Below, in pieces: positions 26,685-34,401 of a stretch of 40,185 bases of DNA (its first letter is position 1; each line of letters starts with the position of its first letter). The notes under the pieces are model-generated. The model worked only from the letters and a program-made list of their open reading frames with translations, was not told where the DNA came from and did not search any database. The stretch is taken from positions 1-40,185 of the forward strand of contig CAMNRH010000025.1 of the NCBI GenBank assembly GCA_946552115.1, read 5' to 3'. The DNA comes from an uncultured Lachnospiraceae bacterium (GTDB lineage: Bacteria; Bacillota; Clostridia; Lachnospirales; Lachnospiraceae). Both the position numbers and the translations under genes were made by a program.

Positions 26685-27566
26685 ATGATAAAGAGCATGA
26701 CAGGTTTCGGACGGTGTGAGGTTTCGGACGGAGAGCGAAAGTTTACGGTAGAGATGAAAGGTGTAAACCACCGTTATCTGGATATAAATATCCGGATGCC
26801 AAAGAAATTAAATTGTTTTGAAACAGCAATACGTAATTTGATAAAACAGAGTATCTTAAGAGGAAAAGTGGACCTGTTCATTCAGTATGAGGATTTGTCG
26901 GAAAATCAGATGTCATTAAGATATAATGGAGCGCTGGCAAAGGAATATCTCGTATATTTAAAACAAATGGAGGAGCAGTTTTCGCTGGAAAATGATATCC
27001 GGGTTTCAACGCTGTCACGATATCCGGAGGTGCTGACGATGGAGGAGCAGGTACTTGATGAGGAAGAGCTGTGGAATTCGCTTAAACGGGTGATGGACGG
27101 CGCGGTAAAGCGCTTTATTTCCACAAGAGCTGCCGAAGGTGAGGCTTTGAAAAAGGATATTCTCATAAAGCTTGACGGAATGCTTGAATTAGTAGAATTT
27201 ATTGAAGAGAGGAGTCCGCAGATTATTACCCGGTACAGGGAAAAGCTGGAGAATAAGGTGAAAGAGCTTTTGGAGGATACGCAGATCGAGGATAGCAGAA
27301 TTGCCGCGGAGGTGGTCTTGTTTGCGGATAAGATATGTACGGATGAAGAGGTGGTTCGTTTGAGGAGCCATATTGTACATATGAAAGAGACCCTTAATTC
27401 CGAGGAGGCGGGAATCGGCCGCAAGCTTGATTTTATTGCACAGGAAATGAATCGGGAGGCCAATACAATTCTTTCGAAAGCAAATGATTTGGATATATCC
27501 AATGTGGGAATTAATCTTAAGACAGAGATTGAAAAGGTTAGAGAGCAGATTCAGAATATTGAATAG
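26685..27566 (+). CDS. YicC/YloC-family endoribonuclease
   Basis: Family members are endoribonucleases that act on RNA and affect stress responses. The 293 residues begin MIKSMTGFGRCE, the conserved N terminus, and include VEMKGVNHRYLDINIRMP. The second half holds the family core HIVHMKETLNSEEAGIGRKLDFIAQEMNREANTI. An AGGA-type site lies upstream. It is the first gene of an operon with gmk 12 bp later. The DUF370/remA gene that often lies between yicC and gmk in Firmicutes is absent. Confidence 0.92.
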   Translation: MIKSMTGFGRCEVSDGERKFTVEMKGVNHRYLDINIRMPKKLNCFETAIRNLIKQSILRGKVDLFIQYEDLSENQMSLRYNGALAKEYLVYLKQMEEQFSLENDIRVSTLSRYPEVLTMEEQVLDEEELWNSLKRVMDGAVKRFISTRAAEGEALKKDILIKLDGMLELVEFIEERSPQIITRYREKLENKVKELLEDTQIEDSRIAAEVVLFADKICTDEEVVRLRSHIVHMKETLNSEEAGIGRKLDFIAQEMNREANTILSKANDLDISNVGINLKTEIEKVREQIQNIE

Positions 27567-27578
27567 GAGAGAGCGGGG

Positions 27579-28199
27579 ATGGAGAAAAAAGGAATCCTTA
27601 TTGTAGTGTCAGGCTTTTCCGGTGCGGGAAAGGGAACGATTATGAAAGAGCTTCTAAAGAGATATGATAATTACGCTCTGTCCGTTTCCGCAACAACAAG
27701 AAAACCGAGACCCGGGGAAGAGGAAGGGAAGGAATATTTTTTCAAAACAACAGATGAATTTGAAAAAATGATTGCGAAAGATGAATTGATAGAGTATGCT
27801 AAGTATGTGGATAATTACTACGGAACGCCCCGGATATATGTGGAGGAGCAGCTGAAAGCGGGCAGGGATGTTATTCTTGAAATCGAGATTCAGGGAGCGC
27901 TTAAGGTAAAGGAGAAGTTTCCGGATACCCTGCTTTTGTTCGTCACACCTCCGACGATACCGGAACTCAAAAAGCGTCTTGTAAACCGGGGGACGGAAAC
28001 CATGGATGTGATTGAATACCGTTTGAACCGGGCAAAGGAAGAGGCAAAAGGGATGGACAGGTATGATTATCTGATTATCAATGATGAGCTGAATACATGT
28101 GTGGAAGAGGTACACAGAATTATTCAGGGAGAGCACAGGCGAAGCTTCCGTAATCAGGAATTTATAGAAAATATGAAAAGAGAGCTGAAAGGAGAATAG
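27579..28199 (+). CDS. gmk: guanylate kinase
   Basis: Phosphorylates GMP to GDP with ATP. The 206 residues have the P-loop SGFSGAGKGTI (a variant with Ala-Gly before the Lys), the GMP-binding SVSATTRKPRPGEEEGKEYFF, and a lid/core with YYGTPRIYVEEQL and LEIEIQGALKVKEKF. It lies between yicC and rpoZ, the usual operon position. rpoZ starts 6 bp after its stop. Confidence 0.96.
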   Translation: MEKKGILIVVSGFSGAGKGTIMKELLKRYDNYALSVSATTRKPRPGEEEGKEYFFKTTDEFEKMIAKDELIEYAKYVDNYYGTPRIYVEEQLKAGRDVILEIEIQGALKVKEKFPDTLLLFVTPPTIPELKKRLVNRGTETMDVIEYRLNRAKEEAKGMDRYDYLIINDELNTCVEEVHRIIQGEHRRSFRNQEFIENMKRELKGE

Positions 28200-28205
28200 T
28201 GCGTT

Positions 28206-28445
28206 ATGCTGCACCCATCTTACACAGATTTAATGAAAGTGGTAAATAAGGACGTTGAGGAAGGAGCAACAAAGGTTGTAAACAGCCGTTATTCGATTGT
28301 AATGGCTACGGCGAAGCGGGCGCGTCAGCTTATTGACGGTTCTATGCCCCTTGTAAGTACGAAAGGTAAAGGAAAAGCATTATCCATTGCGATTGACGAG
28401 CTGAATCAGGGTCAGATTAAGGTTGCCGGTGAAGAGGATGAATAA
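28206..28445 (+). CDS. rpoZ: RNA polymerase omega subunit
   Basis: Small subunit that helps assemble RNA polymerase around beta-prime. The 79 residues start MLHPSYTDLMKVVN and carry the family core NSRYSIVMATAKRARQLIDG and KALSIAIDELNQGQIKV. AAAGGAG lies about 10 nt upstream. rimO overlaps its last codons. Confidence 0.95.
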   Translation: MLHPSYTDLMKVVNKDVEEGATKVVNSRYSIVMATAKRARQLIDGSMPLVSTKGKGKALSIAIDELNQGQIKVAGEEDE

Positions 28446-29811
28446 GAGGTATGAGGCAGATGCCGGAGGGTGTCTGCCTTTCTTTCAGACAAAGATATTG
28501 TTTATCTCTCTCGGATGTGATAAGAATCTGGTAGATTCGGAGGTTATGCTGGGAATTCTTGAGAAGGAAGGCTTTCAGATTGTGGACGATGAGAGAGAGG
28601 CAGAGGTGATTGTCATCAATACATGCTGCTTTATCCATGACGCTAAGGAGGAAAGTATCCAGACTATTTTGGAGATGGCGGAGTATAAGAAGACAGGAAA
28701 GCTGAAAGCGCTTATCATAGCCGGATGTCTGGCCCAGAGATACCAGACGGAGATATTTAAGGAACTTCCGGAGGTGGACGCAGTACTGGGGACAACTGCC
28801 TATGACAGAATTGCGGAGGCAATAGGGGAAGCGCTTGAGGGAAAGGGGGGTGTCACAGCAGAGAACCTGGATGTACTTCCGTTTCCGCATACAAAGCGTC
28901 TGGTGACAACCGGAGGACACTATGCATATCTTAAGATTGCCGAGGGATGTGACAAGCACTGCACTTATTGTATCATCCCGAAAATACGGGGGAATTACAG
29001 AAGTGTGCCGATGGAAAGGCTTGTGGGGGAGGCAGAAGAGCTTGCGGCGCAGGGAGTAAAGGAATTAATTCTGGTGGCGCAGGAGACAACACTTTACGGA
29101 AAAGATATTTACGGTGAAAAATCGCTGGGAAAGCTTTTGAAAAGGCTTGGGGAAATAGACGGTATCCGCTGGATAAGAATTCTTTACTGTTATCCGGAGG
29201 AAATAGACGATGCTCTTATTCAGGCGATAAAGGAGGAAAAAAAGGTCTGCCATTATCTTGATTTGCCGATTCAGCACGCAAATGATGAGATTTTGAAGCG
29301 TATGGGAAGACGTACATCCAGGCGGCAGCTTGCGGATATTATCGGAAAGCTCAGAGAGGAGATACCGGATATTGCGATTCGGACGACACTGATTACCGGT
29401 TTTCCGGGAGAAACGGATAAGCAGCATGAGGAGCTGATGGGATTTGTGGACGAGATGGAGTTTGACAGGCTGGGCGTATTTACCTATTCTCCGGAGGAGG
29501 ATACTCCCGCGGCGGAAATGCCGGAACAGATTACGGAGGAAGTGAAAGAGGACCGTCAGGCGGAGCTTATGGAGCTGCAGCAGGAGATTGTATTTTCACA
29601 GGCGGAGGATATGATTGGACATGAGGTTCTTGTAATGATTGAAGGGAAGGTTGCAGATGAAAATGCCTATGTAGGAAGGACTTACAGAGATGCGCCTAAT
29701 GTGGACGGACTGATATTTATAAATACGGAAGAGGAGCTGATATCCGGAGATTTTGTACGGGTAAAAGTGACCGGTGCGTTGGAATATGATTTGATAGGAG
29801 AGTTGATGTAA
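28438..29811 (+). CDS. rimO: ribosomal protein uS12 methylthiotransferase RimO
   Basis: Radical SAM enzyme that adds a methylthio group to an Asp of ribosomal protein S12. From the ATG at 28438, which overlaps the rpoZ stop by 8 nt, it has 457 residues. The N-terminal UPF0004 cluster uses Cys in ISLGCDKN, NTCCFI and AGCLAQR. The radical SAM cluster is CDKHCTYC (Cys171, 175, 178), and a TRAM domain ends the protein. DKNLVDSE and the spacing favour RimO over MiaB. The conserved start KILFISLGC is reached only after about 22 extra residues, and no ATG is nearer; a TTG inside the stretch is possible. The extra N terminus is therefore either real or a sign that a non-ATG start is used. Confidence 0.93.
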   Translation: MNKRYEADAGGCLPFFQTKILFISLGCDKNLVDSEVMLGILEKEGFQIVDDEREAEVIVINTCCFIHDAKEESIQTILEMAEYKKTGKLKALIIAGCLAQRYQTEIFKELPEVDAVLGTTAYDRIAEAIGEALEGKGGVTAENLDVLPFPHTKRLVTTGGHYAYLKIAEGCDKHCTYCIIPKIRGNYRSVPMERLVGEAEELAAQGVKELILVAQETTLYGKDIYGEKSLGKLLKRLGEIDGIRWIRILYCYPEEIDDALIQAIKEEKKVCHYLDLPIQHANDEILKRMGRRTSRRQLADIIGKLREEIPDIAIRTTLITGFPGETDKQHEELMGFVDEMEFDRLGVFTYSPEEDTPAAEMPEQITEEVKEDRQAELMELQQEIVFSQAEDMIGHEVLVMIEGKVADENAYVGRTYRDAPNVDGLIFINTEEELISGDFVRVKVTGALEYDLIGELM

Positions 29812-30353
29812 TGAATTTACCAAATAAGCTGACAGTATTGAGAGTGCTCATGGTACCGTTCTTTGTGTTTTTTATGCTGACGGAAACCGGAGGAGCCGCA
29901 AATAAGTGGATTGCGCTTGTCATTTTTTGTGTTGCAAGTCTTACGGATATGCTGGATGGTAAAATTGCCAGAGCGAGAAATCTGGTTACTAATTTTGGAA
30001 AGTTTATGGATCCTCTGGCAGATAAGCTTTTAGTGTGTTCGGCTATGATTTGTATGATTCCGTCCGGAAAGCTTGCCGCATGGTTTGTCATCGTAATTAT
30101 TGCGAGGGAATTTATTATCAGCGGATTCCGTCTGGTGGCATCCGATAATGGAATTGTAATTGCAGCGAGCTACTGGGGGAAATTCAAGACAGTATCACAG
30201 ATGGCGATGATCATTATACTGATTGCTGATTTCGGCGGGATATTTGACATGGTTGGAACGGCGTTAATCTGGGTATCCTTAATATTAACAATCATATCCT
30301 TGATTGATTATGTTGCAAAAAATATACAGGTATTAACACAGGGAGGCATGTAA
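29811..30353 (+). CDS. pgsA: CDP-diacylglycerol-glycerol-3-phosphate 3-phosphatidyltransferase
   Basis: Membrane enzyme that makes phosphatidylglycerol phosphate. The 180 residues begin MNLPNKLTVLRVLMVP, as the family does. They contain the CDP-alcohol phosphotransferase motif D-x2-DG-x2-AR-x8-G-x3-D-x3-D (DMLDGKIARARN ... GKFMDPLADK), and several membrane helices. The start overlaps the rimO stop by one base (TAATG), which implies translational coupling. Confidence 0.95.
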   Translation: MNLPNKLTVLRVLMVPFFVFFMLTETGGAANKWIALVIFCVASLTDMLDGKIARARNLVTNFGKFMDPLADKLLVCSAMICMIPSGKLAAWFVIVIIAREFIISGFRLVASDNGIVIAASYWGKFKTVSQMAMIIILIADFGGIFDMVGTALIWVSLILTIISLIDYVAKNIQVLTQGGM

Positions 30354-30355
30354 AA

Positions 30356-31606
30356 GTGACGGTTGAGCTATTATCGGTGGGGACAGAGCTGCTGCTCGGA
30401 AATATTGTAAATACAAATGCGGCTTATCTGGCGGAAAGGTGCGCTTCGCTCGGTTTATCCTGCTATTATCAGAGTGTGGTGGGAGATAATGAGGAGCGTC
30501 TTGAAAGTGCGATAAGACTGGCTTTGTCGAGAGCGGATATTGTAATTTTAAGCGGAGGGCTTGGTCCTACAAAAGATGATTTGACAAAGGAGGTAACGGC
30601 ACGGGTATTCGGAAGAGAGCTTTATAAGGATGCACATACGAAAGAGCGGATTGCCGGATATTTCCGTCAGATGAAGACGGTCCGGGTGACGGAGAATAAT
30701 TGGAAGCAGGCTTTGGTTCCGGAGGGTGCGATTGTGGTGGACAATCATAACGGAACGGCTCCGGGTTTGATTATAGAGGGAGAGAAAAATACGGCGATTC
30801 TTTTGCCGGGACCTCCAAATGAGCTAAAGCCGATGTTTGAGGAGGCAATTGCGCCGTATTTGAATAAGCTTGAGCCAGAGGAAATTCATTCCAAAATGAT
30901 TAAATTATGCGGCATTGGAGAGAGCAGGGCAGAGACGGTAATCTACGATTTGATGAAGAAACAGACAAATCCGACAATTGCCCCGTATGCGAAGACGGGA
31001 GAGGTTCATCTCCGGGTGACGGCAAAAGCGGAAAACAAGACAGAGGCAGAGAAGCTTATCGCGCCGGTGCTTGAGGAATTGTACCGGCGGTTTGGAAGTC
31101 TGATTTATACGGAAGAGGAGGAGATAAATCTTGAGGATGCGGTGGTAGACATTTTGAAGGAAAAAGAAATAACGCTGACAACCGCGGAATCATGCACCGG
31201 CGGTAAACTGGCGGGAAGAATTATGAATGTGGCGGGAGTTTCCGATGTGTATTATGAGGGATATATCACCTATTCAAACGCAGCGAAAGAAAAGATTTTA
31301 GGCGTAAGCTGTGATACGCTTGAAAGCTTCGGTGCAGTGAGTCCGCAGACTGCGGAAGAGATGGCGGCGGGAGCGGCAAAAGCGGCAGGAGCAGATGCGG
31401 CTCTCAGTGTAACGGGAATTGCCGGACCGGATGGCGGAACAGAGGAAAAGCCTGTAGGACTTGTATATATAGGGTGTTATCTGAGAGGGAATACCCGTGT
31501 AGAGGAATTTCGTTTTACCGGAAACCGTGAAAAGAACCGTGATTATGCGGTAGTAAGGGCTCTTACACTGCTTCGTGAGGAGCTGTTGGGACTGTCTGAC
31601 AGATGA
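30356..31606 (+). CDS. cinA: CinA-family protein (competence/damage-inducible)
   Basis: Two-domain protein. An N-terminal molybdopterin-binding-like (MoaB-fold) domain has VGTELLLGNIVNTNAAYLAE and LSGGLGPTKDDLT, linked to ADP-ribose pyrophosphatase activity. A C-terminal NMN-deamidase domain has TTAESCTGGKLAGRIMNVAGVS and VTGIAGPDGGTEEKPVGLVYIG. The start is GTG at 30356, 2 bp after pgsA, preceded by GGGAGG. The length of 416 residues is typical. recA, which often follows cinA in Firmicutes, is not here. Confidence 0.95.
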   Translation: MTVELLSVGTELLLGNIVNTNAAYLAERCASLGLSCYYQSVVGDNEERLESAIRLALSRADIVILSGGLGPTKDDLTKEVTARVFGRELYKDAHTKERIAGYFRQMKTVRVTENNWKQALVPEGAIVVDNHNGTAPGLIIEGEKNTAILLPGPPNELKPMFEEAIAPYLNKLEPEEIHSKMIKLCGIGESRAETVIYDLMKKQTNPTIAPYAKTGEVHLRVTAKAENKTEAEKLIAPVLEELYRRFGSLIYTEEEEINLEDAVVDILKEKEITLTTAESCTGGKLAGRIMNVAGVSDVYYEGYITYSNAAKEKILGVSCDTLESFGAVSPQTAEEMAAGAAKAAGADAALSVTGIAGPDGGTEEKPVGLVYIGCYLRGNTRVEEFRFTGNREKNRDYAVVRALTLLREELLGLSDR

Positions 31607-31655
31607 AAGCCGATGGAGGTAGAGTGAAAGCGAATGGAAGAGAAAGGGCAGACGG

Positions 31656-32123
31656 ATGGAAATAAGGAAGCTTAGCAGACAGGAGGTTCGCCCGGCGCTT
31701 CAACTGATATGGGAGGTCTTTTTACAGGACGTAGCGCCTGTCTATACCGAAGAGGGGATAGAGGAATTTCGGAAAACAACCGAATATGAAACCATATGTC
31801 CAATGTATATGAATGAGGAGATTACGATGTTCGGCGCGTTTGAGGAAGAGGAGCTTATCGGGACGATTTCGGTAAAAAAAATCGGGCATATATTTTTATT
31901 TTATGTGAAAAGCTCCTGTCAGGGAAAGGGCGTCGGAAAACAGCTTTTTCAGGCGGTTTATCAGCACTGTGCAGACGATCCTGGGATTAGCCGTATTACG
32001 GTGAACGCGGCCCCGGGCGCAGTGCCTAAATATATGCGTATGGGGATGCGGGCGGCGATGCCGGAGCAGCAGGTGAAAGGCATGCGTTATGTACCGATGG
32101 AAATGGCGGTAAATTGGCGGTAA
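31656..32123 (+). CDS. GNAT-family N-acetyltransferase
   Basis: Predicted acetyl-CoA-dependent acetyltransferase of unknown substrate. The 155 residues show the GNAT core: GTISVKKIGHIFLFYVKSSCQGKGVGKQLFQAVYQH holds the acetyl-CoA loop (Q-G-K-G-V-G), followed by ITVNAAPGAVPKYMRMGMRA. The ribosome binding site is weak. It lies 49 bp after cinA in the same direction, probably a distal or separate gene. Confidence 0.88.
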   Translation: MEIRKLSRQEVRPALQLIWEVFLQDVAPVYTEEGIEEFRKTTEYETICPMYMNEEITMFGAFEEEELIGTISVKKIGHIFLFYVKSSCQGKGVGKQLFQAVYQHCADDPGISRITVNAAPGAVPKYMRMGMRAAMPEQQVKGMRYVPMEMAVNWR

Positions 32124-32140
32124 AAGAGGCAAAGTAATAA

Positions 32141-32169
32141 TTGACGAATTTTTGAGAATATGAGAAAAT
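32141..32169 (+). promoter_or_regulatory. candidate promoter for the NifU-like/GGGtGRT pair
   Basis: TTGACG at 32141-32146 is followed after 17 bp by GAAAAT at 32164-32169, a good -35 with a weak -10. A start near 32176 would leave a leader of about 47 nt. Confidence 0.45.
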
Positions 32170-32222
32170 AATAGTGTATGGTGTTAAAGAAATAACAATA
32201 CGTATTTGAAAGGAGTTTTAAA

Positions 32223-32915
32223 ATGATTTATTCACATGAAGTAGAAATGATGTGTCCGGTAGCCCAGGGTGCAAATCACGGACCGGCTCCGATTCCGGAA
32301 GAAGCAAAATGGGTAAAAGCAAAAGAGGTTAAGGACATTTCCGGTCTGACACACGGCATCGGCTGGTGCGCTCCGCAACAGGGAGCCTGCAAACTCACTT
32401 TGAACGTAAAGGACGGTATTATTCAGGAAGCGTTAGTTGAGACAATCGGATGCTCAGGAATGACACATTCTGCCGCTATGGCGTCAGAGATTCTTCCGGG
32501 TAAGACAATTTTGGAGGCACTGAATACAGACCTTGTCTGTGACGCAATTAATACGGCAATGAGAGAATTATTTCTGCAGATTGTATACGGAAGAACGCAG
32601 AGCGCATTTTCTGAGGACGGACTTCCGATAGGTGCAGGGCTTGAGGATCTCGGTAAGGGTCTCCGCTCTCAGGTTGGTACGATGTATGGAACATTGGCAA
32701 AGGGCCCCCGCTATCTTGAGATGGCAGAAGGCTATGTAACAGGTATTGCTCTGGATGAGAATGATGAGATTATCGGATATCAGTTTGTAAGCCTTGGAAA
32801 ATTAACAGACTTTATCAAGGCCGGCGATACACCGAATGATGCATGGGAGAAAGCAAAAGGTCAGTACGGACGTGTTGCAGATGCAGCAAAAATTATCGAC
32901 CCGCGTAAAAATTAG
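32223..32915 (+). CDS. NifU/IscU-like iron-sulfur scaffold-related protein
   Basis: The middle third resembles the IscU/NifU N-terminal fold: WCAPQQGACKLTLNVKDGIIQEALVETIGCSGMTHSAAMASE parallels the GD-VMKL...GCGSAIASS region of scaffolds. Cysteines at 11, 49, 56, 77 and 106 could bind a metal or cluster, but they do not follow the classical three-Cys pattern exactly. The 230 residues exceed IscU (about 125), with an added C-terminal half of unknown role. AAAGGAG lies before the ATG. It is 47 bp upstream of the GGGtGRT gene, and the two appear to form one operon. Function as a scaffold is inference. Confidence 0.75.
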   Translation: MIYSHEVEMMCPVAQGANHGPAPIPEEAKWVKAKEVKDISGLTHGIGWCAPQQGACKLTLNVKDGIIQEALVETIGCSGMTHSAAMASEILPGKTILEALNTDLVCDAINTAMRELFLQIVYGRTQSAFSEDGLPIGAGLEDLGKGLRSQVGTMYGTLAKGPRYLEMAEGYVTGIALDENDEIIGYQFVSLGKLTDFIKAGDTPNDAWEKAKGQYGRVADAAKIIDPRKN

Positions 32916-32962
32916 TGGTATAAACAGTTACATAGTCACATAAAAATCAGGAGGACAGGTAA

Positions 32963-33973
32963 ATGGCTTTATTTGAATCATATGAAAGAAGAATTGATAA
33001 AATCAATGAAGTATTAGGAAGCTATGGCATCGCTTCTATTGAAGAAGCTGAGAAGATTACAAAAGATGCCGGGCTTGATGTTTACAATCAGGTAAAAGGT
33101 ATCCAGCCGATTTGTTTTGAAAATGCGTGCTGGGCATATACGGTAGGCGCTGCGATTGCGATTAAGAAGGAATGTAAGACGGCAGCGGAGGCAGCGGCAG
33201 CAATCGGAGAGGGGCTTCAGGCTTTCTGTATTCCGGGTTCTGTAGCTGACCAGAGAAAAGTAGGTCTCGGACATGGCAATTTGGGAAAGATGCTTCTTGA
33301 GGAGGATACGGACTGCTTCGCATTCCTTGCGGGACATGAATCCTTTGCAGCGGCGGAAGGAGCAATCGGTATTGCGGAAAAGGCAAATAAGGTTCGTAAG
33401 AAACCGCTTCGTGTTATCCTTAACGGACTTGGGAAGGATGCGGCAAAGATTATTTCCAGAATTAATGGATTTACATATGTTGAGACAGAGTATGATTACT
33501 TTACGGGAGAATTAAAAGAGGTTCAGAGAATTGCTTATTCTGACGGACTTCGCTCTAAGGTAAACTGCTATGGTGCAAATGACGTGCGTGAGGGTGTTGC
33601 AATTATGCACAAGGAGGGCGTGGACGTATCTATCACAGGTAACTCCACCAATCCGACCCGTTTCCAGCATCCGGTTGCAGGTACATACAAAAAAGAATGT
33701 ATTGAGCAGGGTAAGAAGTATTTCTCCGTAGCATCCGGCGGCGGTACGGGACGTACGCTTCATCCGGATAACATGGCGGCGGGACCGGCTTCCTATGGTA
33801 TGACGGATACATTGGGACGTATGCATTCTGACGCGCAGTTTGCAGGCTCCTCTTCCGTACCGGCTCATGTAGAGATGATGGGTCTTATCGGAGCGGGCAA
33901 TAACCCGATGGTAGGTATGACGGTAGCAGTAGCGGTTTCCATCGAGGAAGCGGCAAAGGCTGGTAAGTTTTAA
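32963..33973 (+). CDS. GGGtGRT family protein (unknown function)
   Basis: The family-defining motif GGGTGRT is at residues 259-265, within SVASGGGTGRTLHPDNMAAGPASYG. The protein has 336 residues and several Gly-rich and Cys-containing stretches (CFENACWAYTVGAAIA, FCIPGSVADQRKVGLGHGNLG). The N-terminal part has a helical start ending in IEEAEKI. AGGAGG precedes the ATG. The family is, to my knowledge, uncharacterised and regularly paired with the NifU-like gene found upstream here, which suggests an iron-sulfur or cofactor role. A terminator hairpin follows. Confidence 0.85.
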   Translation: MALFESYERRIDKINEVLGSYGIASIEEAEKITKDAGLDVYNQVKGIQPICFENACWAYTVGAAIAIKKECKTAAEAAAAIGEGLQAFCIPGSVADQRKVGLGHGNLGKMLLEEDTDCFAFLAGHESFAAAEGAIGIAEKANKVRKKPLRVILNGLGKDAAKIISRINGFTYVETEYDYFTGELKEVQRIAYSDGLRSKVNCYGANDVREGVAIMHKEGVDVSITGNSTNPTRFQHPVAGTYKKECIEQGKKYFSVASGGGTGRTLHPDNMAAGPASYGMTDTLGRMHSDAQFAGSSSVPAHVEMMGLIGAGNNPMVGMTVAVAVSIEEAAKAGKF

Positions 33974-33983
33974 GAAATAGCGT

Positions 33984-34034
33984 AAAATTAAGGGCTGTCG
34001 TTGGCATGGGATGTCAGCGGTAGCCTTAAATTTT
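33984..34034 (+). terminator. long hairpin terminator after the GGGtGRT gene
   Basis: An imperfect stem pairs AAAATTAAGGGCT with AGCCTTAAATTTT and continues inward through a GC-rich, wobble-containing stem (GCTGTCGTTGGCA with TGTCAGCGGTAGC). The T tract is short and partly inside the stem. Confidence 0.65.
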
Positions 34035-34088
34035 CCCGTGTAATAGATAGATAATAGACCGGAGTACATAAGAGGGGAGGTGGCGCAA

Positions 34089-34205
34089 ATGACAGCTTTT
34101 GAAATCATTTCGATTTTCATTGGCATATTGGCTTTGCTGATTGCCTTTGGTAGTTTTGTTATCGCGTTGCTTGCCTTTCTCGATAAGAGGAATAAGCGAA
34201 AATAA
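34089..34205 (+). CDS. holin-like small membrane toxin (type I, TxpA-like)
   Basis: A 38-residue peptide. It has a short N terminus (MTAFE), one membrane helix (about residues 6-31) with Gly and Ser in the middle, and a basic tail DKRNKRK. These traits match the putative holin-like toxins of Firmicutes, represented by TxpA of Bacillus. A very strong ribosome binding site (GGGGAGGTGG, 34074-34083) precedes the ATG by 5 nt. The 3' UTR is covered by a predicted convergent antisense RNA. I infer a type I toxin-antitoxin system; membrane damage by overproduction is family knowledge, not shown here. Confidence 0.8.
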   Translation: MTAFEIISIFIGILALLIAFGSFVIALLAFLDKRNKRK

Positions 34206-34244
34206 AAAAGCCTACCTTGTTACTTGGCCGGTACAGGTAGGCTT
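34204..34244 (-). terminator. terminator of the antisense RNA
   Basis: A 10-bp perfect stem (AAGCCTACCT with AGGTAGGCTT) is followed on the minus strand by six T, directly next to the toxin stop codon. Confidence 0.85.
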
Positions 34245-34312
34245 ATAATGCTACATGGGAGGTCAACCACTTTGTACCCATAGGGCATAATATGGGCGGT
34301 TGCTCCTTTTCT
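34204..34312 (-). ncRNA. predicted antisense antitoxin RNA (RatA-like)
   Basis: A minus-strand transcript from about 34312 to 34204 (about 109 nt) is predicted from a promoter at 34319-34347 and a strong terminator at 34204-34244. It would be fully complementary to the 3' UTR of the toxin mRNA, as in the txpA/ratA arrangement. The region has no ORF and is highly structured (an inner CCCATA/TATGGG stem). Confidence 0.7.
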
Positions 34313-34313
34313 A
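34258..34313 (+). terminator. terminator of the toxin mRNA
   Basis: GGAG and CAACC (34258-34268) pair with GGTTG and CTCC (34298-34306) around an inner CCCATA/TATGGG stem. They are followed by TTTTCTATT on the plus strand. Confidence 0.65.
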
Positions 34314-34318
34314 TTCAT

Positions 34319-34347
34319 AATATATCATATCTGGCAGCAGGATTCAA
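34319..34347 (-). promoter_or_regulatory. promoter of the antisense RNA
   Basis: On the minus strand, TTGAAT (34342-34347) and TATATT (34319-34324) are 17 bp apart. It gives a start near 34312, just beyond the toxin mRNA terminator. Confidence 0.62.
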
Positions 34348-34401
34348 GAAATATTTATCCCGGCCCGTAAATCAGCTATATTATATAAGATAATAATAAT
34401 T

